A stretch of 64,000 bases of DNA from Flavobacterium daejeonense DSM 17708 (GTDB lineage: Bacteria; Bacteroidota; Bacteroidia; Flavobacteriales; Flavobacteriaceae), in the NCBI RefSeq assembly GCF_000425425.1, contig NZ_AUDK01000001.1, positions 1 to 64,000 on the forward strand. The letters run 5' to 3'. Position 1 is the stretch's first letter; each line of letters starts with the position of its first letter. Under the pieces are notes generated by a model. It did not search any database and had not been told where the DNA came from. It worked only from the letters and a program-made list of their open reading frames with translations. Of the stretch, positions 7,748 to 17,889 are shown in pieces. The position numbers and the translations under genes are program-made.

Positions 7748-9232
7748 TTATTTCAACTCGAAAGCACCAATATCCGGTAGGGTTCCCAAATAAGGAATTC
7801 CGTCAATCACCACTCCTTTGTCAATCAAATCGCTGGTAGTTTTCAATTTCATAAAAGTCACGTCAGGCAAACTTCCATCTGCTTTTCGAGCCTGAATTAA
7901 CTGGCTAATATCGGTGTTCTCAAAATCGGCAGCATCCGTTACCAATCCATTTTGCCAACCATTATTGGTCACATCCAAAACATCCGCTTTTACACTTCCG
8001 TAAGCACCAATTGCACAGGAATTTTTAAGCGTTAATTTAGCTAAAGGATTTGTTGAACTAAAATTATAGTTGTTTCCATTACTGTAAGCCGAACAATTGT
8101 ATATTTCTACATTTCCGCGATTACTGTTGTGATCAAAACCATCGGCTACGTTTCCGGCTGCCATACAGTTTTTGTAAATTCCGTTGTGTTTTAACAATTT
8201 ATCATCACTCCCTCCGGTTTTAAAACCATTACCGTCACCGGCTCCTTTTGTTCCGTCTTTCAAATAACCATTTTTAATCGACCAGCAATTGGTATAAGTG
8301 GTAGTCACATTGTCGGCTCCTCTTAAATAACCGTCCCAGCCGTCATCCAAATTTTGCCAGGCACGACAACCGATAAAATTATTTCCGGTTCCCACATTTA
8401 ATTTACAGGCAAATCCATCGGCATTTTCCAAAGAAGAATCGGCATTAAAATAGGAATCACAGTTTAAAATGGTGTTATTAGACGCTCCGTTATCCAATTG
8501 CAAACCGGAATCCGAACATTCCGAAAAAGAACAGAATTCAATCGTATTATTGCTTCCTTTTATTTGCATGCCATTATCTCCGGCATTGTAAATATCAATT
8601 CCTTTGATATTCCAATAACTTCCGGAAAGAACGATTCCCTGATTAGAAGAACTTTCAGGCATGGCAGAAAAATCTAATTTGGCTCGGGCTCCGTCTAACT
8701 GACCCAGAATTTTTATTTCATTTCCGGCACTTCCGGAAGCACTTAGTGTTATTCTGGCATTCATGGTATAAGTTCCTCCGTTGAGGAAAATGCTTTCTCC
8801 CGCTTTTACTTTGGACAAAGCAGTCAGCAATTCTGCCGAAGTAGCAACCGTATAGGTATAAACGGGTTCTGTAACAAAAGAAGAAATCACAATTGTTTTG
8901 GTTGCTTTCACCGTATTTTTGTCCGAAGCCGTTGCCGTGATGGTTACCGTTCCGTTTTTAAGAGCTGTTACCAAACCTGTTGACGAAACCGTAGCAACAC
9001 TGTTATCCGATGAACTCCAAACCAGCGTTTTAGAAGTTGCCTCAGCCGGTAATACCGTTGCCGAAAGTTGTGTAGTTGTTCCGGAAGTAATGTCTGTTCC
9101 GCTAATCGCCACAGAAGAGACATACACCAGATTATTATTCTCGTTATTACTGTTGTTTTCATTAGCCGTTGCCTCATCTTTTGAGCAGGCAAAAAGTGTC
9201 AGCAGAAACACTATTTTCAAAATATTTTTCAT
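7748..9232 (-). CDS. PL9 pectate lyase lipoprotein with Big2 domain
   Basis: The lipoprotein signal ends in LTLFAC with an acidic SKDE sequence after the Cys, consistent with surface export in this phylum. An N-terminal bacterial Ig-like (Big2) domain (VSSVAISGTDITSGTTTQLS) is followed by a right-handed beta-helix. The helix contains the stretch NADGFACKLNVGTGNNFIGC and then QNLDDGWDGY, which is characteristic of family 9 pectate lyases. PL9 enzymes cleave homogalacturonan or rhamnogalacturonan by beta-elimination and bind calcium. I take the ATG at 9232 as start because it gives a short lipoprotein signal; an ATG at 9253 is also in frame. It is the last gene of the SusC-SusD transcript, after an intercistronic hairpin. 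Confidence 0.85.
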   Translation of the reverse strand: MKNILKIVFLLTLFACSKDEATANENNSNNENNNLVYVSSVAISGTDITSGTTTQLSATVLPAEATSKTLVWSSSDNSVATVSSTGLVTALKNGTVTITATASDKNTVKATKTIVISSFVTEPVYTYTVATSAELLTALSKVKAGESIFLNGGTYTMNARITLSASGSAGNEIKILGQLDGARAKLDFSAMPESSSNQGIVLSGSYWNIKGIDIYNAGDNGMQIKGSNNTIEFCSFSECSDSGLQLDNGASNNTILNCDSYFNADSSLENADGFACKLNVGTGNNFIGCRAWQNLDDGWDGYLRGADNVTTTYTNCWSIKNGYLKDGTKGAGDGNGFKTGGSDDKLLKHNGIYKNCMAAGNVADGFDHNSNRGNVEIYNCSAYSNGNNYNFSSTNPLAKLTLKNSCAIGAYGSVKADVLDVTNNGWQNGLVTDAADFENTDISQLIQARKADGSLPDVTFMKLKTTSDLIDKGVVIDGIPYLGTLPDIGAFELK

Positions 9233-9311
9233 GATTATTTTCATTATTTCCATAGCTGACTTTTCTCAAAACGCTAAAAGTTATATTCGCTTTTGAAAAG
9301 TCATAAACTAA

Positions 9312-9335
9312 AGAGGCATGCTGACGCATACCTCT
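9312..9335 (-). other. Intercistronic hairpin between surface-binding protein and PL9 genes
   Basis: AGAGGCATGC (9312-9321) pairs with GCATACCTCT (9326-9335), with one mismatch and a four-base loop. There is no strong T-run, so it looks more like an mRNA-stability or attenuation element than a full terminator. Confidence 0.45.
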
Positions 9336-9356
9336 CCGCAGATTATTCTCTATTTG

Positions 9357-10931
9357 TTATTTAATCCAACGAGGATCACCTATCAGATTATCTTTTAAGG
9401 TTTGATTACTAATGGTGAAATCGCCTGATGCAGCATTAGTAAATCCAGGATCCAGTGTTGTCAAACTAGTTGACGAATCATATTTGGTATTAGTTGTAAT
9501 AAGCCCATCAGCTCCAAAATAATTGTTATTTTGGAATGTTGGAGATGAAGTTGCTGCCTGATTTGAATAAATGGCAATTGTATTTGCAAAAATTGAATTC
9601 TTAACCGTTGACGCATTAGAAACAAAACGAATATAAAGAATCCTTTTTCCTGCTACACCAGAAGAAACATTGTAAAGTGTACAGCCATCAATTAACACAT
9701 TAGTAGTTAATCCTGTACCGGAAAAGCCCGAAGCAGCATCAACACGAACAAAATCACGACCTATGGAACAGCTATTAAATGTGGAATTTTTAAGATTGAT
9801 TGCACCTACATAAACTGTTCTAAAATCAATAAAATCAGCACCTGCTGTAATATTTACATTCTTAACAATACTATTTTCTACTGTAAAAGAATTCAACTTT
9901 GAACCTGCAACAGAACCATAAATCAATGAACGGTCAAAATCATGTACTTCACAACCGCTTATTAATACATCGCCATAAGTAGTATTGGCATCACCCAAAG
10001 TAATCGCATAAGCATCTGCCATAACTATTCCCTGAGAATCTTTACCAGCAATATTCAAATCAATTAATGATAAATTTGCCAAACCAGAAGCTAATTTAAA
10101 CTTAACATGCAAAAGAGGTTTATCATAAGGATACAATCCTCTGATTGTAATTGATTTATTAATAATAATTTCACCAGAGTAAACGGTATAATCTCCCGGA
10201 GCTAAATACAAAGCATCTCCAGCTGTGGCTTCTTGGATTTTTGCATTCAAATCATCAGTAGGCTGGATTAAAATACCATTCCCAATATCAACTAAAGTGG
10301 TAAAATTCAATTCTCCTCTTTTTTTGGTATTGTTGAACAATTCTGCTTTATAACTTGTCTCGCCGGTTAAGCCTGTAATAACAGCAACACCTGCTGTTTT
10401 TTCATCGGCAGTGATTACATGTTCAATATTACCCGGACTAAGAACTATCTTAGTTACATTAGCATTAGCAAGCCATCTTAAAGTCACTTGTTTTGCCTGA
10501 ACATCGCCATCCAGACTGGCCAAAAATATTTGCTCAGAAAGTGTGGTTGCAGTAGCCACAGACCATTTTGAATCTTCTAATCCTCTGGCGCTAACTGCTT
10601 TTACTCTAATCGAATATTTGGTTTCTCCCTCTAATGCTACGGTTACCGGTAATTCTGTTGCCTGAACATTAACCGTTTTATCAATTGTTGCAAAAGTTTC
10701 ATCATCGGCACTAAACTCCACCACATAATGATCTACATCCTCACGAGTAGTCCAATTTAGCTCCACATTTGTTTGGTTTCTAACAGTTGCCTTTAGATCT
10801 ATTGGAGAAAAAGCTCTGTCAACTAACAATTCGTCAATCAAATCGACATTATAACTGTCACAACTGCTTACGGACAACACCAAAAGAAGTGAAACCAGCA
10901 GTCCTTTTACTATATATTTTATTTTGTTCAT
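9357..10931 (-). CDS. Surface glycan-binding lipoprotein (FnIII plus DUF4957/DUF5123 beta-helix)
   Basis: The lipoprotein signal ends in SVSSC. Two fibronectin-III-like domains follow, at about residues 45-220 (for example NVELNWTTREDVDHYVVEFS). A parallel beta-helix region then starts near GDALYLAPGDYTVYSG, and the C-terminal part ends in LDPGFTNAASGDFTI. This is the architecture of DUF4957/DUF5123 proteins that follow susD in many pectin loci, where they take the place of SusE/F as surface glycan-binding proteins. It lacks recognisable lyase residues, so I call it a binding protein, though weak lyase activity is possible. The ATG at 10931 fits a normal signal better than the one at 10943. 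It lies four bases after susD. Confidence 0.7.
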   Translation of the reverse strand: MNKIKYIVKGLLVSLLLVLSVSSCDSYNVDLIDELLVDRAFSPIDLKATVRNQTNVELNWTTREDVDHYVVEFSADDETFATIDKTVNVQATELPVTVALEGETKYSIRVKAVSARGLEDSKWSVATATTLSEQIFLASLDGDVQAKQVTLRWLANANVTKIVLSPGNIEHVITADEKTAGVAVITGLTGETSYKAELFNNTKKRGELNFTTLVDIGNGILIQPTDDLNAKIQEATAGDALYLAPGDYTVYSGEIIINKSITIRGLYPYDKPLLHVKFKLASGLANLSLIDLNIAGKDSQGIVMADAYAITLGDANTTYGDVLISGCEVHDFDRSLIYGSVAGSKLNSFTVENSIVKNVNITAGADFIDFRTVYVGAINLKNSTFNSCSIGRDFVRVDAASGFSGTGLTTNVLIDGCTLYNVSSGVAGKRILYIRFVSNASTVKNSIFANTIAIYSNQAATSSPTFQNNNYFGADGLITTNTKYDSSTSLTTLDPGFTNAASGDFTISNQTLKDNLIGDPRWIK

Positions 10932-10947
10932 AATTTCGTCCATTTAA

Positions 10948-12777
10948 TTAATTGTCTCCGTAACCATAATCGTTAACTAATTTTCCATTACTAGCGGTAA
11001 TGAAAACCTGCCATATCGGCCAGAACTGTCTGTCATCCGGATTAACGCCTTCTTTGAATAAATTAATCACCTTTGGTTTTGCCGTCTCATCATCAAACTT
11101 GGTCCAATTGAAATTGGAATAAGCGACTCCCGGATTAGTAGTTTCTCCTCTGTTTAACCCATAAATATCTAAGGTAATACCATCCTCTTTATATTTATAA
11201 TACAAAGTGGTTGGCACATCGGCATATTCGCCTACACGGTTTTTAAAATTGGTCATTTTTTCTTTAGCCTGCTCCAAATTAGTTTTCAATAAATTCCAAC
11301 GAATCAAAGCCTGTTTACGTTCCATTTCTCCGGTAAACTCAAATTTATGTTCATTTACAATTGCGTTGAACATGGCTTCTTTAGTAGTTAAAGCATTTAC
11401 ATAAGCATCAACTTTTACAGCCTGTACATCCGAGGCAAAAGCTCTTCTTCGAATTTCTTTCAGATAAGGAGCTGCTGCAGCAGGTCCTTCTAATTCATTA
11501 GCAGCTTCGGCAGCTATCAAAAGCACTTCGGCATAACGCATATAAATTTTATTCACCCCGTCATCATTCGTAGAAGTTACTCTTCTGGTCATCCATTCGT
11601 AACGGAATTTTCCAAAATACCAGGTATCCGATTTTACTAATTCCTGTTTGGCTATTTCATTAACTGGTGTTCCCCACTTATAAGGTACGCAGGTTACATC
11701 TCTGCGGCTATCGGCCTGATCATAATCATAAAAAACTGTTGGAAGCGGTCCTGCTGAACCTCCTCTGGCACCTTGCGCCTGAAATTGATCTACTCCGGAA
11801 TGTTTAACAGCAAAAGTAAACAGCATACGACCACGACCAGAAGAGAATGGAATTTCCCAAAGTGATTCTCCACCCGCTGTTACTACCTCAGCATTATATT
11901 TTTTCCATAAAGTTTCAAAAGAAGATTCTAAATGCGCCGTACCACTACTGATAACACTTCTACATTCGTCTAAAGCTAACTGATACATTTTAGCAACGGA
12001 TAAATCCGGATCTGTACTTCTGCGAACCGCATCAGGATATCTTTGAAAACCACTGGCTGCCATCGCTAAACGGGCACGAAATGCTTTAACAAATGCTTTA
12101 TTCACTTGTTCTACCGAAACTGTTCTTGAGGTTTCATTTGGCCAAGGCACTAAAGTGGCTGCTTCTTCTAAATCTGCAAGCAGTTGTTTATATACCACAT
12201 CACGATTGGACTTTGCCAAATATAAAGTTTCTGAACTAATCGGTTCAAAACGAGCTACCACATCTCCAAAAGCCTTTAATAAATCGGCATAATAAATCGC
12301 TCTTAAAGTTAATGATTCTCCTAAGAGATATCCCATTTCCGTTCCTGGCTGAGGATTCCCATAAGTACGCAATCCTCTGATACAAATATTGGCTCTTTCA
12401 ATTCCTGAATACATAATCCCCCAAGTACTTAAGGCGTTTACATTCCCTTGAGAATCGATATTCATAATGGTATTGGTTGGTGTTGCAGCATAATTACTTA
12501 ACTCGGATCCGGCATCACCAGCTCCTAAATTAAGATTCCATTCTACATCTGTATTTAATCCATAATATGGTAAAAAGCGTCCTCTGTAAGAGTTCGTTTG
12601 TCCAAACTGATCTTTTATTCCATCAACTGCCCCCTTTGCTAAAGTAGCATCCGAAAATATTACGGATTCTTCTAGGGTTGATGTTGTTTTAGTATCTAAA
12701 AAATCAGAACTCAATTCCTGACAGGAACTGAATAGTCCAGCGATTACTAATCCTGTAATTATAATATGTTTTTTCAT
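10948..12777 (-). CDS. SusD/RagB family outer-membrane lipoprotein
   Basis: This 609-residue protein has a lipoprotein signal ending in GLFSSC and then the SusD N-terminal pattern (ELSSDFLDTKTTSTLEES). The tetratricopeptide-like helices include TWGIMYSGIERANICI. The C-terminal SusD region contains YMRYAEVLLIAAEAANE and the R-W region KQALIRWNLL. SusD acts as the lid of the SusC transporter and captures oligosaccharides at the cell surface. It begins 17 bases after the susC stop, so the pair is co-transcribed. Neighbouring PL9, PL1 and CE8 genes point to pectic oligosaccharide as ligand. Confidence 0.95.
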   Translation of the reverse strand: MKKHIIITGLVIAGLFSSCQELSSDFLDTKTTSTLEESVIFSDATLAKGAVDGIKDQFGQTNSYRGRFLPYYGLNTDVEWNLNLGAGDAGSELSNYAATPTNTIMNIDSQGNVNALSTWGIMYSGIERANICIRGLRTYGNPQPGTEMGYLLGESLTLRAIYYADLLKAFGDVVARFEPISSETLYLAKSNRDVVYKQLLADLEEAATLVPWPNETSRTVSVEQVNKAFVKAFRARLAMAASGFQRYPDAVRRSTDPDLSVAKMYQLALDECRSVISSGTAHLESSFETLWKKYNAEVVTAGGESLWEIPFSSGRGRMLFTFAVKHSGVDQFQAQGARGGSAGPLPTVFYDYDQADSRRDVTCVPYKWGTPVNEIAKQELVKSDTWYFGKFRYEWMTRRVTSTNDDGVNKIYMRYAEVLLIAAEAANELEGPAAAAPYLKEIRRRAFASDVQAVKVDAYVNALTTKEAMFNAIVNEHKFEFTGEMERKQALIRWNLLKTNLEQAKEKMTNFKNRVGEYADVPTTLYYKYKEDGITLDIYGLNRGETTNPGVAYSNFNWTKFDDETAKPKVINLFKEGVNPDDRQFWPIWQVFITASNGKLVNDYGYGDN

Positions 12778-12794
12778 TTTGAAATTCTCTTTAA

Positions 12795-15700
12795 TTAAAA
12801 ATTAAGGTTTAATCCTAAAGTTAATTGTCTGCTGCGAGGAAAAGCAGAATAATCTACTCCTGGCGTAAGCGGTGTTTTTCTTCTTGTAGAAACCTCAGGA
12901 TCTGACCCAGAATATTTTGTAAGAACAAAAACATTCGTCCCTGTTGCATAAAATCGTAGTTTAGAAATTCCAGTTTTGGCAATTAACTTTTCCGGAATTG
13001 TATATCCTAGCGTTAGATTGTTTAAACGTATAAAAGAAGCATCTTCAACAGCCCAATCGCTAAATACAAAATTCTTCATATAAGGTGACCACATGGTAGT
13101 ATTAGCATTTAATGCTTCTAACTCAGCAGGATCTGTAACAAGTGTCCCTGTTACAGGATCCAGATTTGTCCATCTTTTTCCATCCGCCATTATTGTCGAT
13201 AGATTTCGGTATTGGCCATTGTCATTAGAAGTATTAAATTCTACCTTATCGGCATTGTAGGCATCATTTCCAACACTAAAGTTGAAAGCTGCCGATAAAT
13301 CAAAACCATAAGCATTTGCGTTGATAGTCAAACCACCGTTATACTTTGGTAATGCACTACCAATGGTTGTTCTGTCGCTAGCTGTTATTTTATCGTCAGT
13401 TGAACCGTCTATGTTTTTTAACTTCATCATACCAGGACGTACAGTTCCAACAATGGCTGTAGCATCGGCAACACCTTCTCTCAAAGTATATTTACCGGTA
13501 ACTACATCATAATTAAAATCAGAAACCTCATAACGACCATCATTTACATATCCATTCATCAAGCCCAGTGAGTTATGTAAATAGTTTACAAAATCATCTG
13601 CTATCTGAGTAGATGCCCAACCTGTATTTGCCGTATATTTTGACAAAGAACCTAATGAAGTAATTTCATTTTTATTGATTCCAATATTAAAATTAAAACT
13701 CAATCCATAATCTTTGTTTTCTAAAGCAACCAAATTTAAAGATGCTTCGAGACCTTTATTTTGAGTAGATCCAAAATTCACAAATTGAGATCCATATCCT
13801 GAACCAGGAACTGGAAGTTCTAATAATAAATCTTTTGTTTTATTGTTATACGCTTCAATAGACCCAGATATTCTTCCTCTAAACAAGTCAAAATCAAGAC
13901 CAATATTTTGAGTAACCGTTGTTTCCCATTTCAGGTCAGGATTTATCAAAGTATTAGATGCTGCCCAATAACTCGAAACATTATTTACATAAGTAGTAAT
14001 TCTTGGTTGGAATATTACAGCAGTTTGCCCTGAAGGAATGTTATTATTACCCGCTTCACCATAACTCACTCTTACTTTCAAGGCATTAATCCAGGAAACA
14101 TCTTTTAAAAATTGCTCCTCATTAATTTTCCAGGCTACAGCTGCCGAAGGAAAATATCCCCATTGGTTATTCCCTAAAAATTTACTGGAACCATCCATTC
14201 TATAAGTAGCTGTAAACAAATAACGATCTAGTATATCATAGTTAGCTCGAGCAAAAAACGACAATAACTTATCATCCGGGCTGTAATAGTTTTCAACTGA
14301 TAATGGATGCCCTTGAGTAGTTAAATTTCTTGCATTGTTAAAATCAAAAGTTTTTGGAAAACCCTGAATTTCACTAGTTACTTCATTAGTACGTGACACA
14401 ATCATCTCTTCTCCCAAAAGCAATTTTAAACCTTGGTTTTCACCAATTAGATTTTTAAAATCATAATTTAAAGTGTTGGCATTTCTAAAACGTACATTTT
14501 TCCTGTCGCTCATTACTAAAGCAGCTAAACCTTGATATTCTGCCGCTGGACGGTTTGAAGAGTAATAAGTAGAACGACCGTAAAAACGATAATCCTGATA
14601 GTTATAATTATCCAATCCTAAATCAGATTTTAATTGGAAATTTTTAAAGGTTTTCCATGCAAAACTTCCTAACATGTTAAAATTCTTTCTCTGTTGTAAA
14701 CGTTGATTATCAGCTACGGCTACAAAAGGATTTACAAGATAACTGGAGATTGCTTCGTCTGTATTATCCGTAGTCAAACCCGGTAATGGAATTGGTGAAT
14801 ACCCCACACTATGACGTAAGCGGGCATCAGCAGCGGATATTTCATTTTGCTCATTAGCTCCACCACCATTAATTTGTGTGTCTGAATAGCGAAATGTATA
14901 GTTTAGATCCACTTTATCACCAGCTTTAGCTTTCAATGCTAAGGAGATATTATTTCTATTGTAATTAGAACCTACCATTATGGTTTTTTCATCATAATGG
15001 GCATAGTTAAAGTTGAAATTAACTTTATCTGAACCACCACGGATTCCTAAATCTCGGCTCTGTACTTCTCCGGTGCGACCGTAAATTTGTTTTTGCCAGT
15101 TGTTTCCTTTTAAACCAATGTACTGATCGTAATCCTGCCAGGAACCAAAATATTTTTCATAAGAACTTACATCATTTTTAGCTAATAAAGCATATTCATA
15201 CTGCCATTTCACATAATCCTCGGGATTTAAAACATCAATAGTTTTGGCTATGTTTTTAACACCATAAAACGTGTTAAAACTAGCTGATATTTTTCCGTCT
15301 TTTCCAGATTTAGTAGTTATAATAATAACTCCGTTAGCGCCACGGGAACCATAAATGGCAGTTGAAGAAGCATCTTTTAAGACAGTAATTGTTTCGATAT
15401 CAGAAGGAGAAATATCACCTATCCCGTTTACAGGAAATCCATCTACAATTACTAATGGTGAAGCATCCTGTGTTAAAGATCCACCTCCACGTACTCTAAT
15501 TTTTACATCTGAATCAGGAGAACCTTCAGCGGTTGCCACTTGTACCCCAGCCAAACGTCCCGTTAAAGTTTCGGCCACATTTGAAATAGGCTGTTTTCTT
15601 AACTCTTCTCCTGAAATAGTAACGACTGAACCCGTTAAATCTTTCTTTTTAGCTGTACCATAACCAATTACAACCACTTCATTCAATTTAGCGCTTTCAT

Positions 15701-16334
15701 CTTTCAAAACAACATTCATTATTTTACTGTTTCCAACAACCTTAGTAATGGTTTCATAACCGATAAATGAAAACACTAATTCACTACTTGAACTACTTAC
15801 CTTTATAGAATATTTCCCGTCAAAATCAGTCTGAACTCCATTTTTGGTTCCTTTTTCTATAATATTTACACCCGGCACAGGCATATTACTGGCATCAGTA
15901 ACAACACCGGAAATCTGAATTCCCTGCTCGGCCACTTTTTTAACCTCAGCGGCGGTTTCAGTACTGGAAATTCCTTTGGACTTTGTCAAAATAATTTGTC
16001 GGTCATTAACATTATAAGAAACATTAGTTCCTTTAAACATTAAATTCAAAATATTCGTGATATTTTGTTTTTCAACACTTAAACTCAGTTTTCTGTTCAA
16101 ATCAATTTGATTGCTTTCAAAAAGGAATCGGTATTCAGAAACCGTTTCGATTTTATTGAAAACCTGTTCCACTGTTGCCTCCTTAAAATTTAAGGAAAGT
16201 TTGGTATTTTGAGAATAACTACTTGCTTGGATTCTAACCAAAGACAAAATCAATAACAAGGTGGTCAATTTCATTTTTAGGCTAATTTTAGGCAAATACG
16301 GACAGAGTCCACTGCCGTTAGTGTTTTTTTTCAT
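12795..16334 (-). CDS. SusC-like TonB-dependent transporter with STN signalling domain
   Basis: This 1,179-residue protein has a long leader typical of flavobacterial SusC, then a secretin/TonB N-terminal (STN) domain at about 50-115 (KEATVEQVFNKIETVSEYRF). A carboxypeptidase-regulatory-like domain follows (ISGVVTDASNMPVPGVNI), then the plug beginning EVVVIGYGTAKKKDLTGSVV, and a 22-strand barrel ending in LGLNLNF. The STN domain marks a transducer: ligand binding is signalled to the FecR anti-sigma factor encoded just upstream. With SusD it would import pectic oligosaccharides into the periplasm. Its upstream region (16335-16500) shares a conserved hairpin and motif with that of the PL1-CE8 gene at 26.5 kb, so both are probably controlled by the same sigma factor. 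Confidence 0.95.
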   Translation of the reverse strand: MKKNTNGSGLCPYLPKISLKMKLTTLLLILSLVRIQASSYSQNTKLSLNFKEATVEQVFNKIETVSEYRFLFESNQIDLNRKLSLSVEKQNITNILNLMFKGTNVSYNVNDRQIILTKSKGISSTETAAEVKKVAEQGIQISGVVTDASNMPVPGVNIIEKGTKNGVQTDFDGKYSIKVSSSSSELVFSFIGYETITKVVGNSKIMNVVLKDESAKLNEVVVIGYGTAKKKDLTGSVVTISGEELRKQPISNVAETLTGRLAGVQVATAEGSPDSDVKIRVRGGGSLTQDASPLVIVDGFPVNGIGDISPSDIETITVLKDASSTAIYGSRGANGVIIITTKSGKDGKISASFNTFYGVKNIAKTIDVLNPEDYVKWQYEYALLAKNDVSSYEKYFGSWQDYDQYIGLKGNNWQKQIYGRTGEVQSRDLGIRGGSDKVNFNFNYAHYDEKTIMVGSNYNRNNISLALKAKAGDKVDLNYTFRYSDTQINGGGANEQNEISAADARLRHSVGYSPIPLPGLTTDNTDEAISSYLVNPFVAVADNQRLQQRKNFNMLGSFAWKTFKNFQLKSDLGLDNYNYQDYRFYGRSTYYSSNRPAAEYQGLAALVMSDRKNVRFRNANTLNYDFKNLIGENQGLKLLLGEEMIVSRTNEVTSEIQGFPKTFDFNNARNLTTQGHPLSVENYYSPDDKLLSFFARANYDILDRYLFTATYRMDGSSKFLGNNQWGYFPSAAVAWKINEEQFLKDVSWINALKVRVSYGEAGNNNIPSGQTAVIFQPRITTYVNNVSSYWAASNTLINPDLKWETTVTQNIGLDFDLFRGRISGSIEAYNNKTKDLLLELPVPGSGYGSQFVNFGSTQNKGLEASLNLVALENKDYGLSFNFNIGINKNEITSLGSLSKYTANTGWASTQIADDFVNYLHNSLGLMNGYVNDGRYEVSDFNYDVVTGKYTLREGVADATAIVGTVRPGMMKLKNIDGSTDDKITASDRTTIGSALPKYNGGLTINANAYGFDLSAAFNFSVGNDAYNADKVEFNTSNDNGQYRNLSTIMADGKRWTNLDPVTGTLVTDPAELEALNANTTMWSPYMKNFVFSDWAVEDASFIRLNNLTLGYTIPEKLIAKTGISKLRFYATGTNVFVLTKYSGSDPEVSTRRKTPLTPGVDYSAFPRSRQLTLGLNLNF

Positions 16335-16500
16335 ATTTTTGATTCGTTTTTAAATGATTAGATTCGATACGTCGTTTGAAACACATTACTAAATCGGGAA
16401 ATACTGGTACTATTTTCCGATTTTTTTTATGTCTTTCTTTTAAATAAAAAAATCACATATTCATTTCATAAATTATTTATTTTAAGTTAGTTAAAAGGTT
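16335..16500 (-). promoter_or_regulatory. Conserved susC upstream/leader region with GTACCAG-loop hairpin
   Basis: On the minus strand a 12-base stem (AATCGGAAAATA with TATTTCCCGATT, + coordinates 16392-16403 and 16411-16422) closes a loop GTACCAG. About 15 bases downstream come TGTTTCAAA, then GACGTATCGAA, and then ATCATTTAAAA before the ATG. The same order, with the loop 71-77 bases from the ATG, precedes the PL1-CE8 gene. Sequence upstream of the hairpin is also shared (ATTTATGAA-TGAA). I read it as the ECF-sigma target promoter plus leader; which part is the promoter is not certain. Confidence 0.65.
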
Positions 16501-16502
16501 AT

Positions 16503-17642
16503 TTAGTTTATTTTTATTTCATTGCCTTTTCTTTGATAAGAGAATTGTTGAATCTTACTCATTGCATCTAAAACCTCATCAATGGTTTCGATATTCTTAT
16601 TAAAGCTGGCATTGAATTTCTTATCCAAAAGAGCCTGATTATTACTTTCAATAGTCACATTGTAGCTGCGCTCTAATTTTGTAACCATTTCTTTGAATGT
16701 GGCTTTTCTGAAAACAATTTCTCCTGTCATCCATTCGGTATAAATTCGGGTATCTACTTTTTCAACCGCAATAGCCTGCTTTCCGGCACTCCAGCTTCCT
16801 TTTTCACCCGGAACTAAAAATGTTTTTTGCTTTGGATTAGCTTCATTTGACAAACTAACAGAACCTTCCACCAAAACAGTATTGATTTCGACATCTTCTT
16901 TATAGGAACTCACATTAAATTTGGTTCCCAAAACCCTAACATCAATTCCTCTGGTTTTTACAACAAACGGATGTTTTTTGTCTTTAGTTACTTCAAAAAA
17001 AGCTTCCCCTTCCAATGTCACTTCTCTGTTGTGCCCTTTGACAAACTGCACCGGAAATTTCAACGAAGATCCGGCATTCATATGCACTATAGTTCCGTCA
17101 GAAAGCGCAATATGAAAGGTTTTACCGTAAGGAATTTTAATTTCATTGTACACCAATTTATCCATTGATTTATCCGAACGATAACTGATTTCATTTTCCT
17201 TTTGAGAAGCAACAACTTCCCCGTTTTTCTTAATGATTTGCTTGTCGCCATTAGGGCTCAACACCTCAATATCTCCGTTTTCCAAAACCAATTGAATGGC
17301 ATCACTTGGAATTTCAACCTTAGTTTCTTTTTTATTTTGAAATTGAAAAACAGCAACAACACTCAACAATGCCACAAAAACGGCGGCATATTGAAGCAAT
17401 GTTTTCCAATTAATCACAATAGGTTGCTTCTTAAGATGGATTCGCTCTTTGAATTCTTCCCAATTTTGTTCTTCATCAATAGACTCCACAAAAGACAAAG
17501 CCTCCTGAAGTCGGTTATTTGCCTCCAATTCCTTAATCAATTCCTGCTCTTCCGGAGACAGCAATTTAAACTTGGAAGGATCAACACTTCCGTTGCTTAC
17601 AATTTCCTGTAATATATTTATCAAATGAGCGCTCGATTTCAT
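16503..17642 (-). CDS. FecR-family anti-sigma factor
   Basis: This 379-residue protein has a cytoplasmic N-terminal part (1-80) and a single membrane segment at about 84-102 (LLQYAAVFVALLSVVAVFQF). A periplasmic FecR domain follows (IPYGKTFHIALSDGTIVHMN, then VTLEGEAFFEVTKDKKHPF), with a C-terminal DUF4974 domain that meets the STN domain of the transporter. It lies upstream of susC and in the same direction. Its sigma partner is not adjacent but some 9 kb away at 26967, in the opposite direction. That is unusual, since sigma and anti-sigma genes normally sit together. It would hold the sigma factor inactive until pectic oligosaccharide binds SusC. Confidence 0.93.
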   Translation of the reverse strand: MKSSAHLINILQEIVSNGSVDPSKFKLLSPEEQELIKELEANNRLQEALSFVESIDEEQNWEEFKERIHLKKQPIVINWKTLLQYAAVFVALLSVVAVFQFQNKKETKVEIPSDAIQLVLENGDIEVLSPNGDKQIIKKNGEVVASQKENEISYRSDKSMDKLVYNEIKIPYGKTFHIALSDGTIVHMNAGSSLKFPVQFVKGHNREVTLEGEAFFEVTKDKKHPFVVKTRGIDVRVLGTKFNVSSYKEDVEINTVLVEGSVSLSNEANPKQKTFLVPGEKGSWSAGKQAIAVEKVDTRIYTEWMTGEIVFRKATFKEMVTKLERSYNVTIESNNQALLDKKFNASFNKNIETIDEVLDAMSKIQQFSYQRKGNEIKIN

Positions 17643-17682
17643 ATTTGTAGTTATATTTAATTATATGTTCTGTAAAAAGGAT

Positions 17683-17757
17683 TTCAGGGTGACAACATTG
17701 TTACTTTTTTTAGTTTTTTTTTACCAATAACAAAAAAAATCAGATTATTTATTTTAT
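17683..17757 (+). promoter_or_regulatory. Second, orphan copy of the sigma-gene upstream sequence
   Basis: The + strand here matches the region before the ECF sigma gene (26843-26918): ATTTCAGGGTGACA, about 31 bases, then ATAACAAAAAAAA, then TTTATTTTA, with spacing kept to within about one base. No sigma gene follows this copy. It may also hold the fecR promoter on the opposite strand. It suggests that fecR and the sigma gene once diverged from one shared intergenic region. Confidence 0.5.
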
Positions 17758-17834
17758 TATTAGTGATTAACAAAATCTTTTAAATCCTAAAAAGCCAACA
17801 ACTTAGAAAACAAAACAACCACTCTTATAACAAA

Positions 17835-17862
17835 AAAAGCCTGAATTTCTTCAGGCTTTTTC
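17835..17862 (-). terminator. Terminator after the PL1-CE8 / lipoprotein transcript
   Basis: AAAAGCCTGAA (17835-17845) pairs with TTCAGGCTTTT (17850-17860), and T-runs lie on both strands. It closes the transcript that ends with the lipoprotein gene at 17890. Confidence 0.85.
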
Positions 17863-17889
17863 AACTCAAAATTTTATTTAAACACTAAA

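Noticed and set aside
8898..9296. 132-codon + strand frame
   Set aside because: It is antisense to the Big2 domain of the PL9 lipoprotein and arises from biased codon use.
16392..16422. Treating the susC leader hairpin as a + strand terminator
   Set aside because: Although Ts follow on the + strand, no + strand gene precedes it, and the same hairpin at 26590-26620 lacks a long T-run. The conserved position before two ATGs favours a leader element.
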